The notes: a model not told the origin generated them from the sequence alone. DNA of 64,000 nt from Brachybacterium sp036311905 (GCF_036311905.1 NZ_JAZDCH010000009.1:62001-126000); one strand, 5' to 3'. Numbered from the stretch's first letter, positions 36,008 to 45,628 are shown. Made by a program: numbers and translations.

Positions 36008-36904
36008 GTGGCAGGTGAGGTGCGGACGTCCTCGGACGTCATCCGGGCGCTTCGCGACCGGGGACAGGACCCGAGTGGGCTGTCCCCGATCGGAGTGCGA
36101 CCGCCCCTCGGTACGTATCTCCGCGAGCTGTGGGAGCGCCGCCACTTCATCTGGTACGACGCGCGGCAGCGGAGCTCGACGCAGAACACGTCGACTCGGC
36201 TCGGCAATGTCTGGCTCTTCCTGCGGCCGCTGATCGACGCGGCCTTCTACTGGGTGATCTTCGGGGTATTGATGGGCGTCGACCGTGGCGTCGACAACTT
36301 CCCCGCGTTCCTGATCATCGGTCTGCTGATGTTCCGCGCGACCGGGTCGGCGATCAGCTCAGGCGCGATGCTCATGCGCGGCAGCAAATCGATGATCCGT
36401 GCGTTCAACTTCCCCCGCGCGGCCGTGCCCATCTCGAGCGTGCTGCAGGCCTCGATGTCGTCTGTGGCCACCATGATCGTGATCTGCTTCGCCATCACGA
36501 TCATCCCGCCCTTCGCGCCGCCGAACCTCATGTGGCCGCTGATCATCCCGATCTTCCTGCTGCAGGCGCTGCTCAACCTGGGGATCACCTTCATCACCGC
36601 TCGGATCGGCTTCCACCTCCCGGACATGGCCAACGTGCTTTCGGTGGTCAGCCGCTTCCTCATGTACGGGTCAGGCGTTATCTTCCCGATCGAGGCGTTC
36701 ATCAAGCATCCGACCATCCGCGAGATCGTCATGCTCAACCCGGTTTACCGGATCCTCGACATGTCCCGCACCGTGCTCATCGACGGCGCGGTCCCCGCCC
36801 TCGACTCCTGGCTCATCCTCGGCGCATGGGTGCTGGTGCTCCTGGTGGGCGGCTTCGTCTACTTCTCGCGAGGGGAGGAGATCTATGGTCGAGAGCTCCG
36901 CTGA
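36008..36904 (+). CDS. Polysaccharide ABC exporter permease (TagG/Wzm type)
   Basis: 298-residue inner-membrane permease of the ABC-2 polysaccharide-export group. A basic amphipathic N-terminus (LGTYLRELWERRHFIWYDAR) precedes about six hydrophobic segments (for example AAFYWVIFGVLMG, IIGLLMFRATG, MIVICFAITIIPPF, PLIIPIFLLQALLNLGITFI and LILGAWVLVLLVGGFVYF). GTG 36008 has GAGGAG upstream. It overlaps the ATPase gene by 20 bp, and the two would form a 2+2 transporter flipping an undecaprenyl-linked wall polymer. It is transcribed divergently from wecC. No Wzx/Wzy pair is in the window, so synthesis looks ABC-dependent. Confidence 0.9.
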   Translation: MAGEVRTSSDVIRALRDRGQDPSGLSPIGVRPPLGTYLRELWERRHFIWYDARQRSSTQNTSTRLGNVWLFLRPLIDAAFYWVIFGVLMGVDRGVDNFPAFLIIGLLMFRATGSAISSGAMLMRGSKSMIRAFNFPRAAVPISSVLQASMSSVATMIVICFAITIIPPFAPPNLMWPLIIPIFLLQALLNLGITFITARIGFHLPDMANVLSVVSRFLMYGSGVIFPIEAFIKHPTIREIVMLNPVYRILDMSRTVLIDGAVPALDSWLILGAWVLVLLVGGFVYFSRGEEIYGRELR

Positions 36905-37976
36905 CCAGAGCGTCGAGAGCGCCCCGCACGACGAGACCGACGACCTCGGCGCCGGCGACGGTGGCTCCCTGTGGATCGCCCCCGAGCACTCCCCGCTCAC
37001 CGTGGTCGCCCACCGGGTGCGGATGCGCTACAAGGTGCCGCGCGCCGACCGCACCCCCCGCAAGGGCCTCGCGCAGAAGATCACCCGGCGCCGCCACATG
37101 GTCTCCGTCTCCGCGGTGCGGGGCGTGGACCTCACGGCCCGCGAGGGCGAGTTCATCGGCATCATCGGCCGCAACGGCTCCGGCAAGTCGACGCTGCTGC
37201 GCATGCTCGCGGGCGTCGAGCCGCCCACCTCCGGCGTGGTGCTCGCGAGCGCCCGCCCCCAGCTGCTGGGCGTGAGCGCCGCCTTGATCGGTGACCTGAC
37301 CGGGGCGGAGAACATCAAGCTCGGCTTCCTCGCCCTCGGCATGTCCCCCGAGCAGGCGGACGAGCACTTCGGTCGCGCCGCGGAGCTCTCCGCCCTCGGC
37401 GACGCGATCGACCTGCCCATGCGCACCTACTCCTCGGGCATGTCCTCGCGCCTCAAGTTCGCGATCTCCGTCATGGCGGAGCCCAAGATCCTGATGATCG
37501 ACGAGGCGCTCTCCACGGGCGACGCCGCCTTCGCCGAGCGCTCCAAGAAGAAGATGGACGACCTCCTCGAGCGGGCCGGCACAGTATTCATGGTGAACCA
37601 TGCTCCGCGCACCATCGAGAACGTCTGCTCGCGGGTGATCTGGATGGAGAAGGGCCGGATCGTCATGGACGGGGACACCAAGGAGGTGTCCAAGAAGTAC
37701 CGCACCTTCGCGTACTTCCTCGCCCAGGAGCGGCCCGAGGAGGCCTCCGCCCACCTCCAGGAGTGCATCCTCGAGGGCAGCGCCCAGCGGGTCGACGCCC
37801 AGCTCACCGGGCCGGAGCCGCTGCACCGCCCGGCCCCGTCCGACCCGCCGGAGCTCGAACCGGACCCCTTCGCGCAGATCTTCGAACGGGAGATGAAGAA
37901 GCAGACCTTCCCCGGCGGCGCCGCACCGCGCCCCGCCGGGCGACGTGCCGCGCGCGGCTCCCGCGCCGCCCGCTGA
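36885..37976 (+). CDS. Polysaccharide ABC exporter ATPase (TagH/Wzt type)
   Basis: 363 aa nucleotide-binding subunit paired with the preceding permease. The extra N-terminal ~60 residues contain the KVPRADRTPRKGLAQKITRR segment typical of TagH proteins. Walker A is GRNGSGKST near residue 95. The signature YSSGMSSRLKFA near 183 replaces canonical LSGGQ, as usual in this subfamily, and Walker B is ILMIDEAL near 202 with an H-loop in VNHAPRTIE. The final ~110 residues are Pro/Arg-rich without the carbohydrate-binding beta-sandwich of Wzt, so O-antigen-type terminal recognition is not expected. Its end is 22 bp from the convergent lyase-hydrolase gene. Confidence 0.9.
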   Translation: MVESSADQSVESAPHDETDDLGAGDGGSLWIAPEHSPLTVVAHRVRMRYKVPRADRTPRKGLAQKITRRRHMVSVSAVRGVDLTAREGEFIGIIGRNGSGKSTLLRMLAGVEPPTSGVVLASARPQLLGVSAALIGDLTGAENIKLGFLALGMSPEQADEHFGRAAELSALGDAIDLPMRTYSSGMSSRLKFAISVMAEPKILMIDEALSTGDAAFAERSKKKMDDLLERAGTVFMVNHAPRTIENVCSRVIWMEKGRIVMDGDTKEVSKKYRTFAYFLAQERPEEASAHLQECILEGSAQRVDAQLTGPEPLHRPAPSDPPELEPDPFAQIFEREMKKQTFPGGAAPRPAGRRAARGSRAAR

Positions 37977-37998
37977 GCCGTCGCCCGGACCTGCCCGG

Positions 37999-40866
37999 TC
38001 AGAGCGAGGCGTACACCGCGCCGAGGAACCGGCGGTAGGTCTCGTTGTCCGCCGCCCGGTGCCCGGGCCCCAGATCCACCGTGGTGGTGCGGAGCGCGTC
38101 GCCCTGTCCCGCCTCCCGGTACAGCTCCCGCAGCGGGCCCTCGTGGCGGGTGACGTGCACGGCGTCACCGCTGTTGGAGAGTAGCTCCACGCGCGGATAC
38201 GCCCCCTGGGTGCGGAAGGCATGGAGGACGCTCAGCCGGGCGGGATCCGCCCCGTCGGCCGCGGCGTCGGGCAGACCGAGCGCGGGGGCGACCGCGGCAT
38301 CGACCAGGCGCCGTGAGTAGTGCCGCAGATCCGTCTGCGGGCTCATCGCGGCGACCACCGCGCCTGGGATCAGAGCACCCAGCTGCAGCGCGGCGAAGCC
38401 GCCGCCCGAGCTGCCCGTTAGCACAACCCGCTCGGCTCCGAGCGCCGCGGCCGTGGTCCGCACCATCTCCGCCATCGCGGGGATCAGCGGGGCGTTCTCG
38501 GTGCCGAGATACCAGGCGAGGCGCACGGAGTCCGCGAGGTCGAGCGTCGGATCCGCGAACGCGATCGTCGGTCCGGCGTCCAGCTCGAGCTGAAAGCGCC
38601 AGCGCTGGAAGATCGGCAGCCGGTGGCGCGCCCGGTCGATCGCTCCGTGCAGCAGGACCGTGAGCACACGCCCGGGCGCCGGATGCAGCGCCATCGGCAG
38701 CACCAGCGGTCCCACCGCGAGCGTGTGGATCGCGGCGGTCTCCGGCCGGGTCCCGAGGCTGAACCGGTCGCCGTGATGCCGGACGGGCAGGGGGTAGAAC
38801 GTGGGCCGCCAGGAGTCGTTCCTCTCCCAGTTCACGAGCGCCGTGCGATGCGACTGGACCTTCCGCGGATTCACGCGGCCGCGGATCGTGCCCCGCAGAT
38901 CCGCGACAGCGGCCGTGATCCCGAGGTCGACATCGCCGACGAGGCCGCGGGATCGGCCCGCATCGAGCAGATCCCGAGCGAGCCGCAGCCGCTCCTCGGT
39001 CCGTGCCTCCGCGGTGGCGTTGCCGTCGGCCGCTGCGGCCCAGGCCGCCGCCCGTGCCCCCGCGATCAGGTCGAAGACCTCGCGCCGGCTGCCGGGATCC
39101 AGCGCGTGCGGTCGGCCGCTCGCGGTGGCCGCGACGACCGGGCGCGCCGCCCCCTCGGTGCCGTGCTCGTCCTCGGAGTCCTGCGGGAAGTGCACCGTCT
39201 CGTTGCCCACGTGGATCATCTCGGTGACCCGCCCCGTGGTGACCTCGAGGCGGAAGCCGCGCTCCTCCGTCGGCACCGCCCGGATGCTCGGCGCGGTCCC
39301 CTCACCGGTCGCCAGCACGGTGATGAAGCGGATGTTCTCCCCGCGCTTCGAGGCCGTGACCGCGGTGGCGGGGACCTTCTTCTTCCAGCCGGTCGAGACC
39401 CAGCCGTCGAACGGGTCCTCGCTGCCGGTGACCTGCGAGAGCTCCGTGTACGTGCCGGAGAACGCGAGCACCGCCCGCCGGCCCCCGTGGGACAGGTCCA
39501 CCCGGTGCCGGCCCAGCACGGAGGTGACCCCGGGGCCGAGCTGCCACCGTTGGTGCGCGGTCACCGGGAGCGGGGCGACGACGTGGTCGACGACCACGAG
39601 GTAGTCCCCGGACTGGGAGTAGATGACGCGGCGCGTGAGGGCGATGTCCTCGAAGCTGTCGTCCCGGAACAGCAGGTCGTACGCGTTCTCGGTGCGAGTG
39701 GAGCGGAGCAGCTCGACCGTCGCGCCTTTCCGGGGCGTCGCATCGACGATCGAGACCAGGCTGTGCGCGGCGCGGGAGAGCATGTGACGGCGCGCGATGC
39801 TCCGCCCGTACTGGAACTTGCCGGGGTCGACGATCCAGTTGACGGTGTCCGCCGAGTAGGTGAGGGATCCGCCGTCGGGGTGGCCGTGCACGCGATCAGC
39901 GCGGCCGAACGACACCGAGAAGAACGTCTCCTCGTCGTAGTTCCGCTCCGTCTCGCCCCAGCCGCTGCGCGCGAAGACATAGCCCTGGTCGTAGATCTTC
40001 AGGAGGTCCGCCGGGGGCTCACCCTCGGCCCCGCCGGAGGAGACGTAGTCTGTGACCGGGGCGCCGACGCGCCGGGGGCTGCCGCCGTCGGTGTCGCCGA
40101 TCCCCACGAACGTGCCGTCGGGACGCGTGGCGTGGGCGATCCCCTCAGGGGCGAGGGCGTGGCGTGCCGCGGCTGGCGGGCGTGCGAAGCCCTCCGCGTC
40201 GAACCGCTTGAGGGCCCGCTCGTACCAGAGGTAGTTGTTGTAGTGGTAGGCGACCGCGCCCTCGGCGTTCATCCCCTGCTCGTCGTACTGCGCGGCAAGC
40301 AGCTCGTCGAAGCGGGAGCGGGCGAGCTCCGCGATCTGCTCGTCACTGAGGATCCGGCCGCAGACGAATAGCGCCTCGTGCTGGTGGAGAGCGTGGTTGG
40401 AGTGGCCCAGGTTCGCGGGATCTGCGAGATGCTCCGCGTGGTCGCGGATGGTCTCCTCGAGCCAGTCGAGATCCTCCGGGCTGCGGTCGCGCAGCAGCGG
40501 CGCGGCGAGGCACAGCTGGATCGCGCGGATGCCGTCGACCATGTCGCTCCACACCCACTCATGCGCGGGGGCGCTGCGCGGGTTGCTGTGCACCCAGTCC
40601 CGGGCCCAGCGGAGCCACAGGGCGAAGGCGGCGTCGTCCCCGGCCCGGGCGGCCCGACGCAGCGGATCCAGCCACCGCAGCATGTGGAACTGGCTGCGCC
40701 AGTTCACGTCGCCGAACGGATCGGCCGCCCAGTCGATCGTCTCGGGCAGGCGCCATGCCGGGTGCGGCGACATCACCAGTTCGCCGCCGAGCAGCCGCGC
40801 CACCGCCTCCCGGTTGACGGAGGAGCCGAAGGTCTGCCGGTCCGCGACCGCGAAGTCCAGGGCCAT
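37999..40866 (-). CDS. Heparinase II/III-family protein fused to an alpha/beta hydrolase
   Basis: 955 aa from ATG 40866, one base after the upstream stop; an open extension to 40959 is not needed. Residues ~1-620 are a heparinase II/III-type lyase: toroid helices including ANLGHSNHALHQHEALFVCG and EGAVAYHYNNYLWYERAL, then the beta-sandwich motif RVHGHPDGGSLTY with IVDPGKFQYG near 330-350. After an Ala/Arg-rich helical linker (~625-690) comes an alpha/beta-hydrolase-like domain with the nucleophile elbow VLTGSSGGGFAAL near 818 and a candidate His in DLGPGHRAAD near 935. No signal peptide. The pairing suggests one protein that cleaves or trims a uronic-acid chain and removes an ester. Confidence 0.8.
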   Translation of the reverse strand: MALDFAVADRQTFGSSVNREAVARLLGGELVMSPHPAWRLPETIDWAADPFGDVNWRSQFHMLRWLDPLRRAARAGDDAAFALWLRWARDWVHSNPRSAPAHEWVWSDMVDGIRAIQLCLAAPLLRDRSPEDLDWLEETIRDHAEHLADPANLGHSNHALHQHEALFVCGRILSDEQIAELARSRFDELLAAQYDEQGMNAEGAVAYHYNNYLWYERALKRFDAEGFARPPAAARHALAPEGIAHATRPDGTFVGIGDTDGGSPRRVGAPVTDYVSSGGAEGEPPADLLKIYDQGYVFARSGWGETERNYDEETFFSVSFGRADRVHGHPDGGSLTYSADTVNWIVDPGKFQYGRSIARRHMLSRAAHSLVSIVDATPRKGATVELLRSTRTENAYDLLFRDDSFEDIALTRRVIYSQSGDYLVVVDHVVAPLPVTAHQRWQLGPGVTSVLGRHRVDLSHGGRRAVLAFSGTYTELSQVTGSEDPFDGWVSTGWKKKVPATAVTASKRGENIRFITVLATGEGTAPSIRAVPTEERGFRLEVTTGRVTEMIHVGNETVHFPQDSEDEHGTEGAARPVVAATASGRPHALDPGSRREVFDLIAGARAAAWAAAADGNATAEARTEERLRLARDLLDAGRSRGLVGDVDLGITAAVADLRGTIRGRVNPRKVQSHRTALVNWERNDSWRPTFYPLPVRHHGDRFSLGTRPETAAIHTLAVGPLVLPMALHPAPGRVLTVLLHGAIDRARHRLPIFQRWRFQLELDAGPTIAFADPTLDLADSVRLAWYLGTENAPLIPAMAEMVRTTAAALGAERVVLTGSSGGGFAALQLGALIPGAVVAAMSPQTDLRHYSRRLVDAAVAPALGLPDAAADGADPARLSVLHAFRTQGAYPRVELLSNSGDAVHVTRHEGPLRELYREAGQGDALRTTTVDLGPGHRAADNETYRRFLGAVYASL

Positions 40867-40867
40867 G

Positions 40868-42328
40868 TCAGGCGAGCGCTTCCTCGTAGACCGTCTCAAC
40901 CCGCTCCGCGAGCTGCCGCCAGTCCCGTTCCGCGACCACCCACTCGCGCGACTGGGCACCCAGCAGCGCGCGCAGCTCCGGCTCCCCCAGCAACCGCTCG
41001 ATCTGCGCCGTCAGCGACGCGGCGCTGCCCTTCTCGTGCAGCAGCCCGTTCATCCCGGGGGTGACGATCTCCGCGAGGGCGGCGACGTCGGAGGCGACCA
41101 CGGCCTTGCCCATCGCCATCGCCTCGAAGGGCTTGAGCGGGGAGACCATCTCGGTCACCGGCAGCGGGAGCCGCGGGAACGGGGTTACGTCGATGATCGA
41201 GTAGTAGCGCTCGACCTCCTCATGGGGGACCCGGCCGGTGAAGGTGACGACTTCGCCCAGGTCCTGCGCGGCGGCGCTCGCCTGCAGCTCCTCGAGCTTC
41301 GCGCCGTCGCCGATGATCAACACGTGGAAGTCGTCGCGGCTCGCGCGGAGCGACGCGGCGGTCTCGAGCAGCAGGTCCAGGCCCTCATAGTCCACGACGG
41401 TGCCGACGTAGCCGATCACCGTCTTCCCGGTGACGCCGAGGCGGGCGGCGAGCTCCTCGTCGCGGGGGAGCGGGGTGAAGCGCTCGGTGTCCACGCCGTT
41501 GGGGACCACGGTGATCTTCTCGGCGTCGACGCCGCGCTCGACCAGTTCGGCCTTGAGCGCCTCGGTGATCGCGATGACCCGGGTCGCGGCGCGGGCAGTG
41601 TCCGCCTCCATCCGGGCGAGGTACCGGTACTGGTCGCTGCGGCCCCACTCGGGGTCGCGGGAGGCGCGGGTGACCTCCCACAGGCCGCGCACCTCGTAGA
41701 CCGACGGGATGCCCAGGATGTTCCCGGCCTTCACCGCGGCGAGCCCGTTCCAGTGGTTCGAGGCGCCGTGCAGGATCGCCGGCCGCTCCGCGCGGGCGAG
41801 CGGGAGCAGGGCGTCGACGTACCGCTCGGTGTAGTCGAACATCGGGTTCTTCTTCTCGATCTGCCGCCCGGTGAGCAGGTGGTGGTAGTCCACCTCGCCC
41901 ACCACCTCGCGCGCGGGCAGGTCAGGGACGTCCGCCATCTTCGGCATGTCGTACGGGTAGCCGAGCCGGGTCACGCCGTCCACGTCCCAGCCGGCCCGGT
42001 TCAGCTCGGTGAGCAGGCCATGGGTGCGGGTCGCGTAGCCGCCCGAGTGGTACGGCAGCGCGTTGTGCAGGAAGTAGAGGACGTGCCGCGGGACCGGCGC
42101 GTACTCGGTGTTCTCGCGCACCTCGGGGAAGGGGAAGCCGTCCCGGGCGAGGTCCGAGTTCCGCACCGCGGGGGCGGGGGCCGCGCCGACGGCGGAGGTG
42201 GTGGCGGTCGATCGCGAGGGGCGGGCCCGCCGTGTCTCGGTCCGGCTCCACCACAGACGCAGCTGCTCCATGCCTCCGTGCCGGAAGTGCCACAGGGCCT
42301 TGCGCAGGGTCGAGAGCGGGGACGGCAT
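40868..42328 (-). CDS. Glycosyltransferase family 4 (GT-B)
   Basis: 486 aa. After a basic N-terminus and an Ala/Thr linker (to ~residue 70), the acceptor half starts HVLYFLHNALPYHSGGYATR, and the donor half contains ITVVPNGVDTERFTPLP, VIGYVGTVVDYEGLDLLL and the EMVSPLKPFEAMAMGKAVVA region with the E-x7-E pair. The open frame runs to 43444 across a divergent gene, but ATG 42328 has GGAGG directly upstream and is chosen. TACTAT (42361-42366, minus strand) is a likely -10. It is cotranscribed with the lyase-hydrolase fusion, 1 bp apart. The close sequence plan shared with 17671-19494 suggests duplication within the locus. Confidence 0.88.
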   Translation of the reverse strand: MPSPLSTLRKALWHFRHGGMEQLRLWWSRTETRRARPSRSTATTSAVGAAPAPAVRNSDLARDGFPFPEVRENTEYAPVPRHVLYFLHNALPYHSGGYATRTHGLLTELNRAGWDVDGVTRLGYPYDMPKMADVPDLPAREVVGEVDYHHLLTGRQIEKKNPMFDYTERYVDALLPLARAERPAILHGASNHWNGLAAVKAGNILGIPSVYEVRGLWEVTRASRDPEWGRSDQYRYLARMEADTARAATRVIAITEALKAELVERGVDAEKITVVPNGVDTERFTPLPRDEELAARLGVTGKTVIGYVGTVVDYEGLDLLLETAASLRASRDDFHVLIIGDGAKLEELQASAAAQDLGEVVTFTGRVPHEEVERYYSIIDVTPFPRLPLPVTEMVSPLKPFEAMAMGKAVVASDVAALAEIVTPGMNGLLHEKGSAASLTAQIERLLGEPELRALLGAQSREWVVAERDWRQLAERVETVYEEALA

Positions 42329-42424
42329 GGGACCTCCGGGCCGGGGACGCGAACTCCCACATAGTAGGCGCAGAGCCGAGAGATACCCTGCTCGTGGCCG
42401 CCGCCCCACCTGCGAAGGACCGCG

Positions 42425-43480
42425 ATGCCCGCCCCCTCTCCGGACGCCCCGCCGCGCCGTCGCCTCCCCGCGACCCTCCTCGGCGCGCTGCTGGCCCTCG
42501 CCCTCGTGGGGGTGCTCGCAGTGGTGGCCCTCGAGCGGCCGGACGGCGACGCCCCGGCGTCGGCGCCCACCACCCGCACCACGGCGACGGAGACCCCGCC
42601 GCCCGTCCCCGAGCCGCCGGTCTCCACGATCGACCGCACCACGCTGACGGTTCCCGAGGAGGCGCGGATCGCCGAGCACACCTTCTGGGGTCGCGCGGGG
42701 GAGTCGTACCTGGTCACACTCGATGTGGTGAGCGAGAAGCCCGCCGACTCCGAGGGCTGGGCGATGTACCTCGGCGTGCTGGTCAGCTGCAGCCCCGACG
42801 CCGGCGCGGCCGGCGACTACCGCGGCGGCACCCAGAACCTCCGCACCGGCGAGCAGACCACGTACCGCAACCAGCTGCTCCTCTCCCCGTCGGCCGACGG
42901 GGCGATCACCTGCGACGTGAAGCTCTCCGCGCCCTACGACGACGTCGCCTCCGCCGGCACCGCCTTCGAGGTCGAGGCGAGCTGGCGCGCCGACCCCGTG
43001 GACGGCTCCGCCGCCGAGGCCCCGACGGACGACCTCCCCCGCACCCTCGCCCCCGGCACCGAGGACACCATCCTGAGCACCTCCGTGGACCTCACCGCCG
43101 AGGACGACGACGCCCTCCGCGGCCTCACCACCCTCCACCTCACCGCCTGCACCGTGGTGAACGGGTCGCGCGAGGAGGGGCAGTCTTGGTGCCGCGAGGG
43201 CGCTCTCGACGAGGCCGGTTCGACCGCGACCCTCACCGCCCGCCTTGAGCTGCTCGCGGCCGACGGCACCGTGTGCGAGGAGCTCGCCGCGACGGCGACG
43301 GACCCCGACCACATCGACCTGCTGCGCCACCACCGTCTGCTCTCCGCCGACCTCGAGGCGATCGTCCCCGCCGAGCACTGCGGCACCACCGCGCGGCTGC
43401 GCGTCGACCTCCGCAACGACGGACCCGCCCCGCTCGTCGTCCACCGCGCGAACAGCTCCGCGCTGCTCGTCGGCTCCTGA
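42425..43480 (+). CDS. Membrane-anchored extracytoplasmic protein, unknown function
   Basis: 351 aa. A single N-terminal transmembrane anchor (LPATLLGALLALALVGVLAVVAL, residues ~14-36) follows a Pro/Arg-rich cytoplasmic tip. Outside are a Thr/Pro linker (~40-65) and two beta-rich domains that share a recurring pattern with paired cysteines (VSCSPDAGAAG...ITCDVKL; LTACTVVNG...SWCREG...GTVCEEL...AEHCGTT). The cysteines probably form disulfides. No enzyme motif is seen. ATG 42425 has GAAGGA upstream; the gene diverges from the GT4 gene and converges on the sensor kinase. I do not recognise the family. Confidence 0.7.
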   Translation: MPAPSPDAPPRRRLPATLLGALLALALVGVLAVVALERPDGDAPASAPTTRTTATETPPPVPEPPVSTIDRTTLTVPEEARIAEHTFWGRAGESYLVTLDVVSEKPADSEGWAMYLGVLVSCSPDAGAAGDYRGGTQNLRTGEQTTYRNQLLLSPSADGAITCDVKLSAPYDDVASAGTAFEVEASWRADPVDGSAAEAPTDDLPRTLAPGTEDTILSTSVDLTAEDDDALRGLTTLHLTACTVVNGSREEGQSWCREGALDEAGSTATLTARLELLAADGTVCEELAATATDPDHIDLLRHHRLLSADLEAIVPAEHCGTTARLRVDLRNDGPAPLVVHRANSSALLVGS

Positions 43481-43528
43481 ACCGCGGCGCAGCCTGCCCG
43501 CTCCTGACCCGTCGGCTCGCGACCCGCC

Positions 43529-45178
43529 CTACTCCGCCGCGAGGCGGATCCAGAAGGTCGAGCCCTCCCCGGGCTGGGAGCGCACGCTGATCTGCCCGTT
43601 ATGGGAGACGACGATCCGCCGCGTGAGCGAAAGGCCGATGCCGTGACCGGGGATGTCGCTGTTGCGGGCGGTCTCGGTGCGGTAGAAGTCGGTGAACAGG
43701 TTGGTCTGCTCCTGCGCGGTCATGCCGATCCCGGTGTCGGTGACCCGCAGCTCCGCGTGCCCCTCGAGCATCTCGGTGGCGACCGTGACGGTGCCGCCGC
43801 GGCGCGTGTACTTCACGGCGTTGGAGAGCAGGTTGTCGACCGCCTGCCGCATGCGAGCGGCGTCGAGGGGCCGCTCCGCGGTCTCGCGCAGCTCGCGCAC
43901 CAGGGTGATCCCCGCCTCCTGCGCGCGCAGCGCGAAGGCGTCGGCGGACTCGGCGGCGATGTCGGAGAGGCGGGCGGGCCGTAGCACCAGCTTCTCCGCG
44001 CCGGAGCGGCTCACCTGGTCCTGCAGCAGGTCCTCCACGATCACCAGCAGCTGCTCCGCGTTGCGCTGCGCGACCTGCAGGTAGCTCGCCGTCTCCTTGG
44101 ACAGGTCCAGGTCGTCCCGGCTCAGCTCCAGATAGCCGATCACCGAGGTCAGCGGGGTGCGCAGCTCATGGGACACCGAGGCGACGAACTGCTCCTGCGA
44201 GCGGACCATCTCGAGGTACGAGGTGACGTCGGAGAACACCACCACCGCCCCGGCGCGTTCGCCGTTCCGGTCCAGGATCTGCCGCGCCGAGGCGGAGAAG
44301 GCGGTGCCGTCCTCTCCGAGCGGCCCCATCGCCACCAGGTAGTTGCTGAAGGACTCCTGCAGCACCGCCCGGCGCACCGGCCGCTCTTCCGCCGGGATCG
44401 GCAGGGCGGTGCCCGGGTAGCGCAGCAGCAGCTCCGCTTCGTTCGGGTCGGGGTTGTCCGGCGGGATGGCGAGGGCGTGGATCCGTCGCTGCCGGGCGTT
44501 CATGAGGACGTCGTGGCCGTCGGCGTCAACGACCACGATGCCCACGTCCACGGTGTCCAGGATGCTCTGCAGCAGCTGCGCGGACGCGTCGATCTCGTCG
44601 ATCACCGTCTCCCGCTCCGCAACGGTCTCCTGCAGTCGCTCGTTGCGCCGATCCAGCAGGCCCAGCGCCCCCTCGGTGAGCAGACCGATCTGCAGCACGG
44701 TGAGGGGCAACAGCAGCGCGTGCGCGAGGATCATCGAGTCCAGCTCCCCGCCGCGCACCAGGGAGGGCACCGTAATCGCCAGGGTGACCGCGACGAGCGA
44801 GATGAGCACACCCGTGCGGCGCAGCCGGCCGGACAGCCACATCACCGGGATCAGCGCGAGCAGCGAGGCGGACATCGACACGTCGCGCATCAGGTCCCGG
44901 ATCAGAGCGACCCCGGCGATGTCCAGCAGCGGGATCAGCGCCGCCCAGGCCAGCGGACGACTGTCCCAGCGCACCGTGAGGGCCAGCACCGTGGTCACCG
45001 CGATCAGTCCCAGCGCCGCGAGGAACTGCGGCTGCACCACCATCTCCAGGGCCGACATGGCCACCAGCAGCGTGTACCCGAGCACCAGCCCCGCGAAGTA
45101 CAGCTGCTTCGGCCCGGTTCCGGAGGTGGGCGCGACGACGGCCGCCAGCGGCGCGGTGGGGTGAGGTCGATCGGCCAC
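43529..45178 (-). CDS. Membrane sensor histidine kinase with PAS domain
   Basis: 549 aa. About six hydrophobic helices occupy residues ~20-185 (LYFAGLVLGYTLLVAM, PQFLAALGLIAVTTVLAL, and others). A PAS-like domain follows (~205-315; ILDTVDVGIVVVDADGHDVL), then HisKA with VSHELRTPLTSVIGYL (phospho-accepting His near 336), and HATPase_c with the N box DNLLSNAVKYT, G1 DTGIGMT and G2 GHGIGLS. The frame is open to 45289, but GTG 45178 has GAAGGAAG at good spacing. No cognate regulator is adjacent; the nearest is the single-domain receiver at 47147-47563. It is similar to the kinase fragment at the right edge of the window. Confidence 0.88.
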   Translation of the reverse strand: MADRPHPTAPLAAVVAPTSGTGPKQLYFAGLVLGYTLLVAMSALEMVVQPQFLAALGLIAVTTVLALTVRWDSRPLAWAALIPLLDIAGVALIRDLMRDVSMSASLLALIPVMWLSGRLRRTGVLISLVAVTLAITVPSLVRGGELDSMILAHALLLPLTVLQIGLLTEGALGLLDRRNERLQETVAERETVIDEIDASAQLLQSILDTVDVGIVVVDADGHDVLMNARQRRIHALAIPPDNPDPNEAELLLRYPGTALPIPAEERPVRRAVLQESFSNYLVAMGPLGEDGTAFSASARQILDRNGERAGAVVVFSDVTSYLEMVRSQEQFVASVSHELRTPLTSVIGYLELSRDDLDLSKETASYLQVAQRNAEQLLVIVEDLLQDQVSRSGAEKLVLRPARLSDIAAESADAFALRAQEAGITLVRELRETAERPLDAARMRQAVDNLLSNAVKYTRRGGTVTVATEMLEGHAELRVTDTGIGMTAQEQTNLFTDFYRTETARNSDIPGHGIGLSLTRRIVVSHNGQISVRSQPGEGSTFWIRLAAE

Positions 45179-45295
45179 GACGTGCTTCCTTCTCAGCGGG
45201 CGGGGACTCGGGGGAAGCGTCCGGACCGGCACATTATCGGCCTGTCCGGGGAGCGGGGTGAGTCCTCCGGGGCGATGAATGCCGCTCACATCACA

Positions 45296-45628
45296 TCATG
45301 TGGGGGAGGGGTGATACCAGATCGCCCTGTACTCCTCCCCGACCAGGGGCCACAGCCGCTCCCGGGCGTCCTCGAGGCTGTCGAGCCCGTCGGCGTCCGG
45401 CCCGTCGGCCACGAACTCGTGGGGGATCGGCCGACCGGACCGGTCGCTGCGGCCCTCGGGGTCGAGGAGGCGGAGGGTGATCATGCCGCCTTCGCGGCGG
45501 AAACCCTCCGCGGCGTCGCCGAGCGCGGCGAGCGCCGGGCTGTAGGTGCGCAGCGGATCGCCGGGGAAGGTGCAGCGCAGGATCCGGAACCCCCAGGTGC
45601 GACCGCGGGTGGCCCAGAGCAGACTCAT
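45296..45628 (-). CDS. Small protein coupled to the P-loop GTPase
   Basis: 110 residues, Arg/Glu/Asp-rich and soluble, with no domain I can name (RGRTWGFRILRC; GDAAEGFRREGGMITLRLLD; GEEYRAIWYHPSP). The ATG overlaps the stop of the GTPase gene as ATGA, a strong sign that it is genuinely translated. A partner or regulator of the GTPase is the natural guess but rests only on the coupling. Downstream, 117 bp separate its stop from the start of the sensor-kinase gene on the same strand. Confidence 0.6.
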   Translation of the reverse strand: MSLLWATRGRTWGFRILRCTFPGDPLRTYSPALAALGDAAEGFRREGGMITLRLLDPEGRSDRSGRPIPHEFVADGPDADGLDSLEDARERLWPLVGEEYRAIWYHPSPT

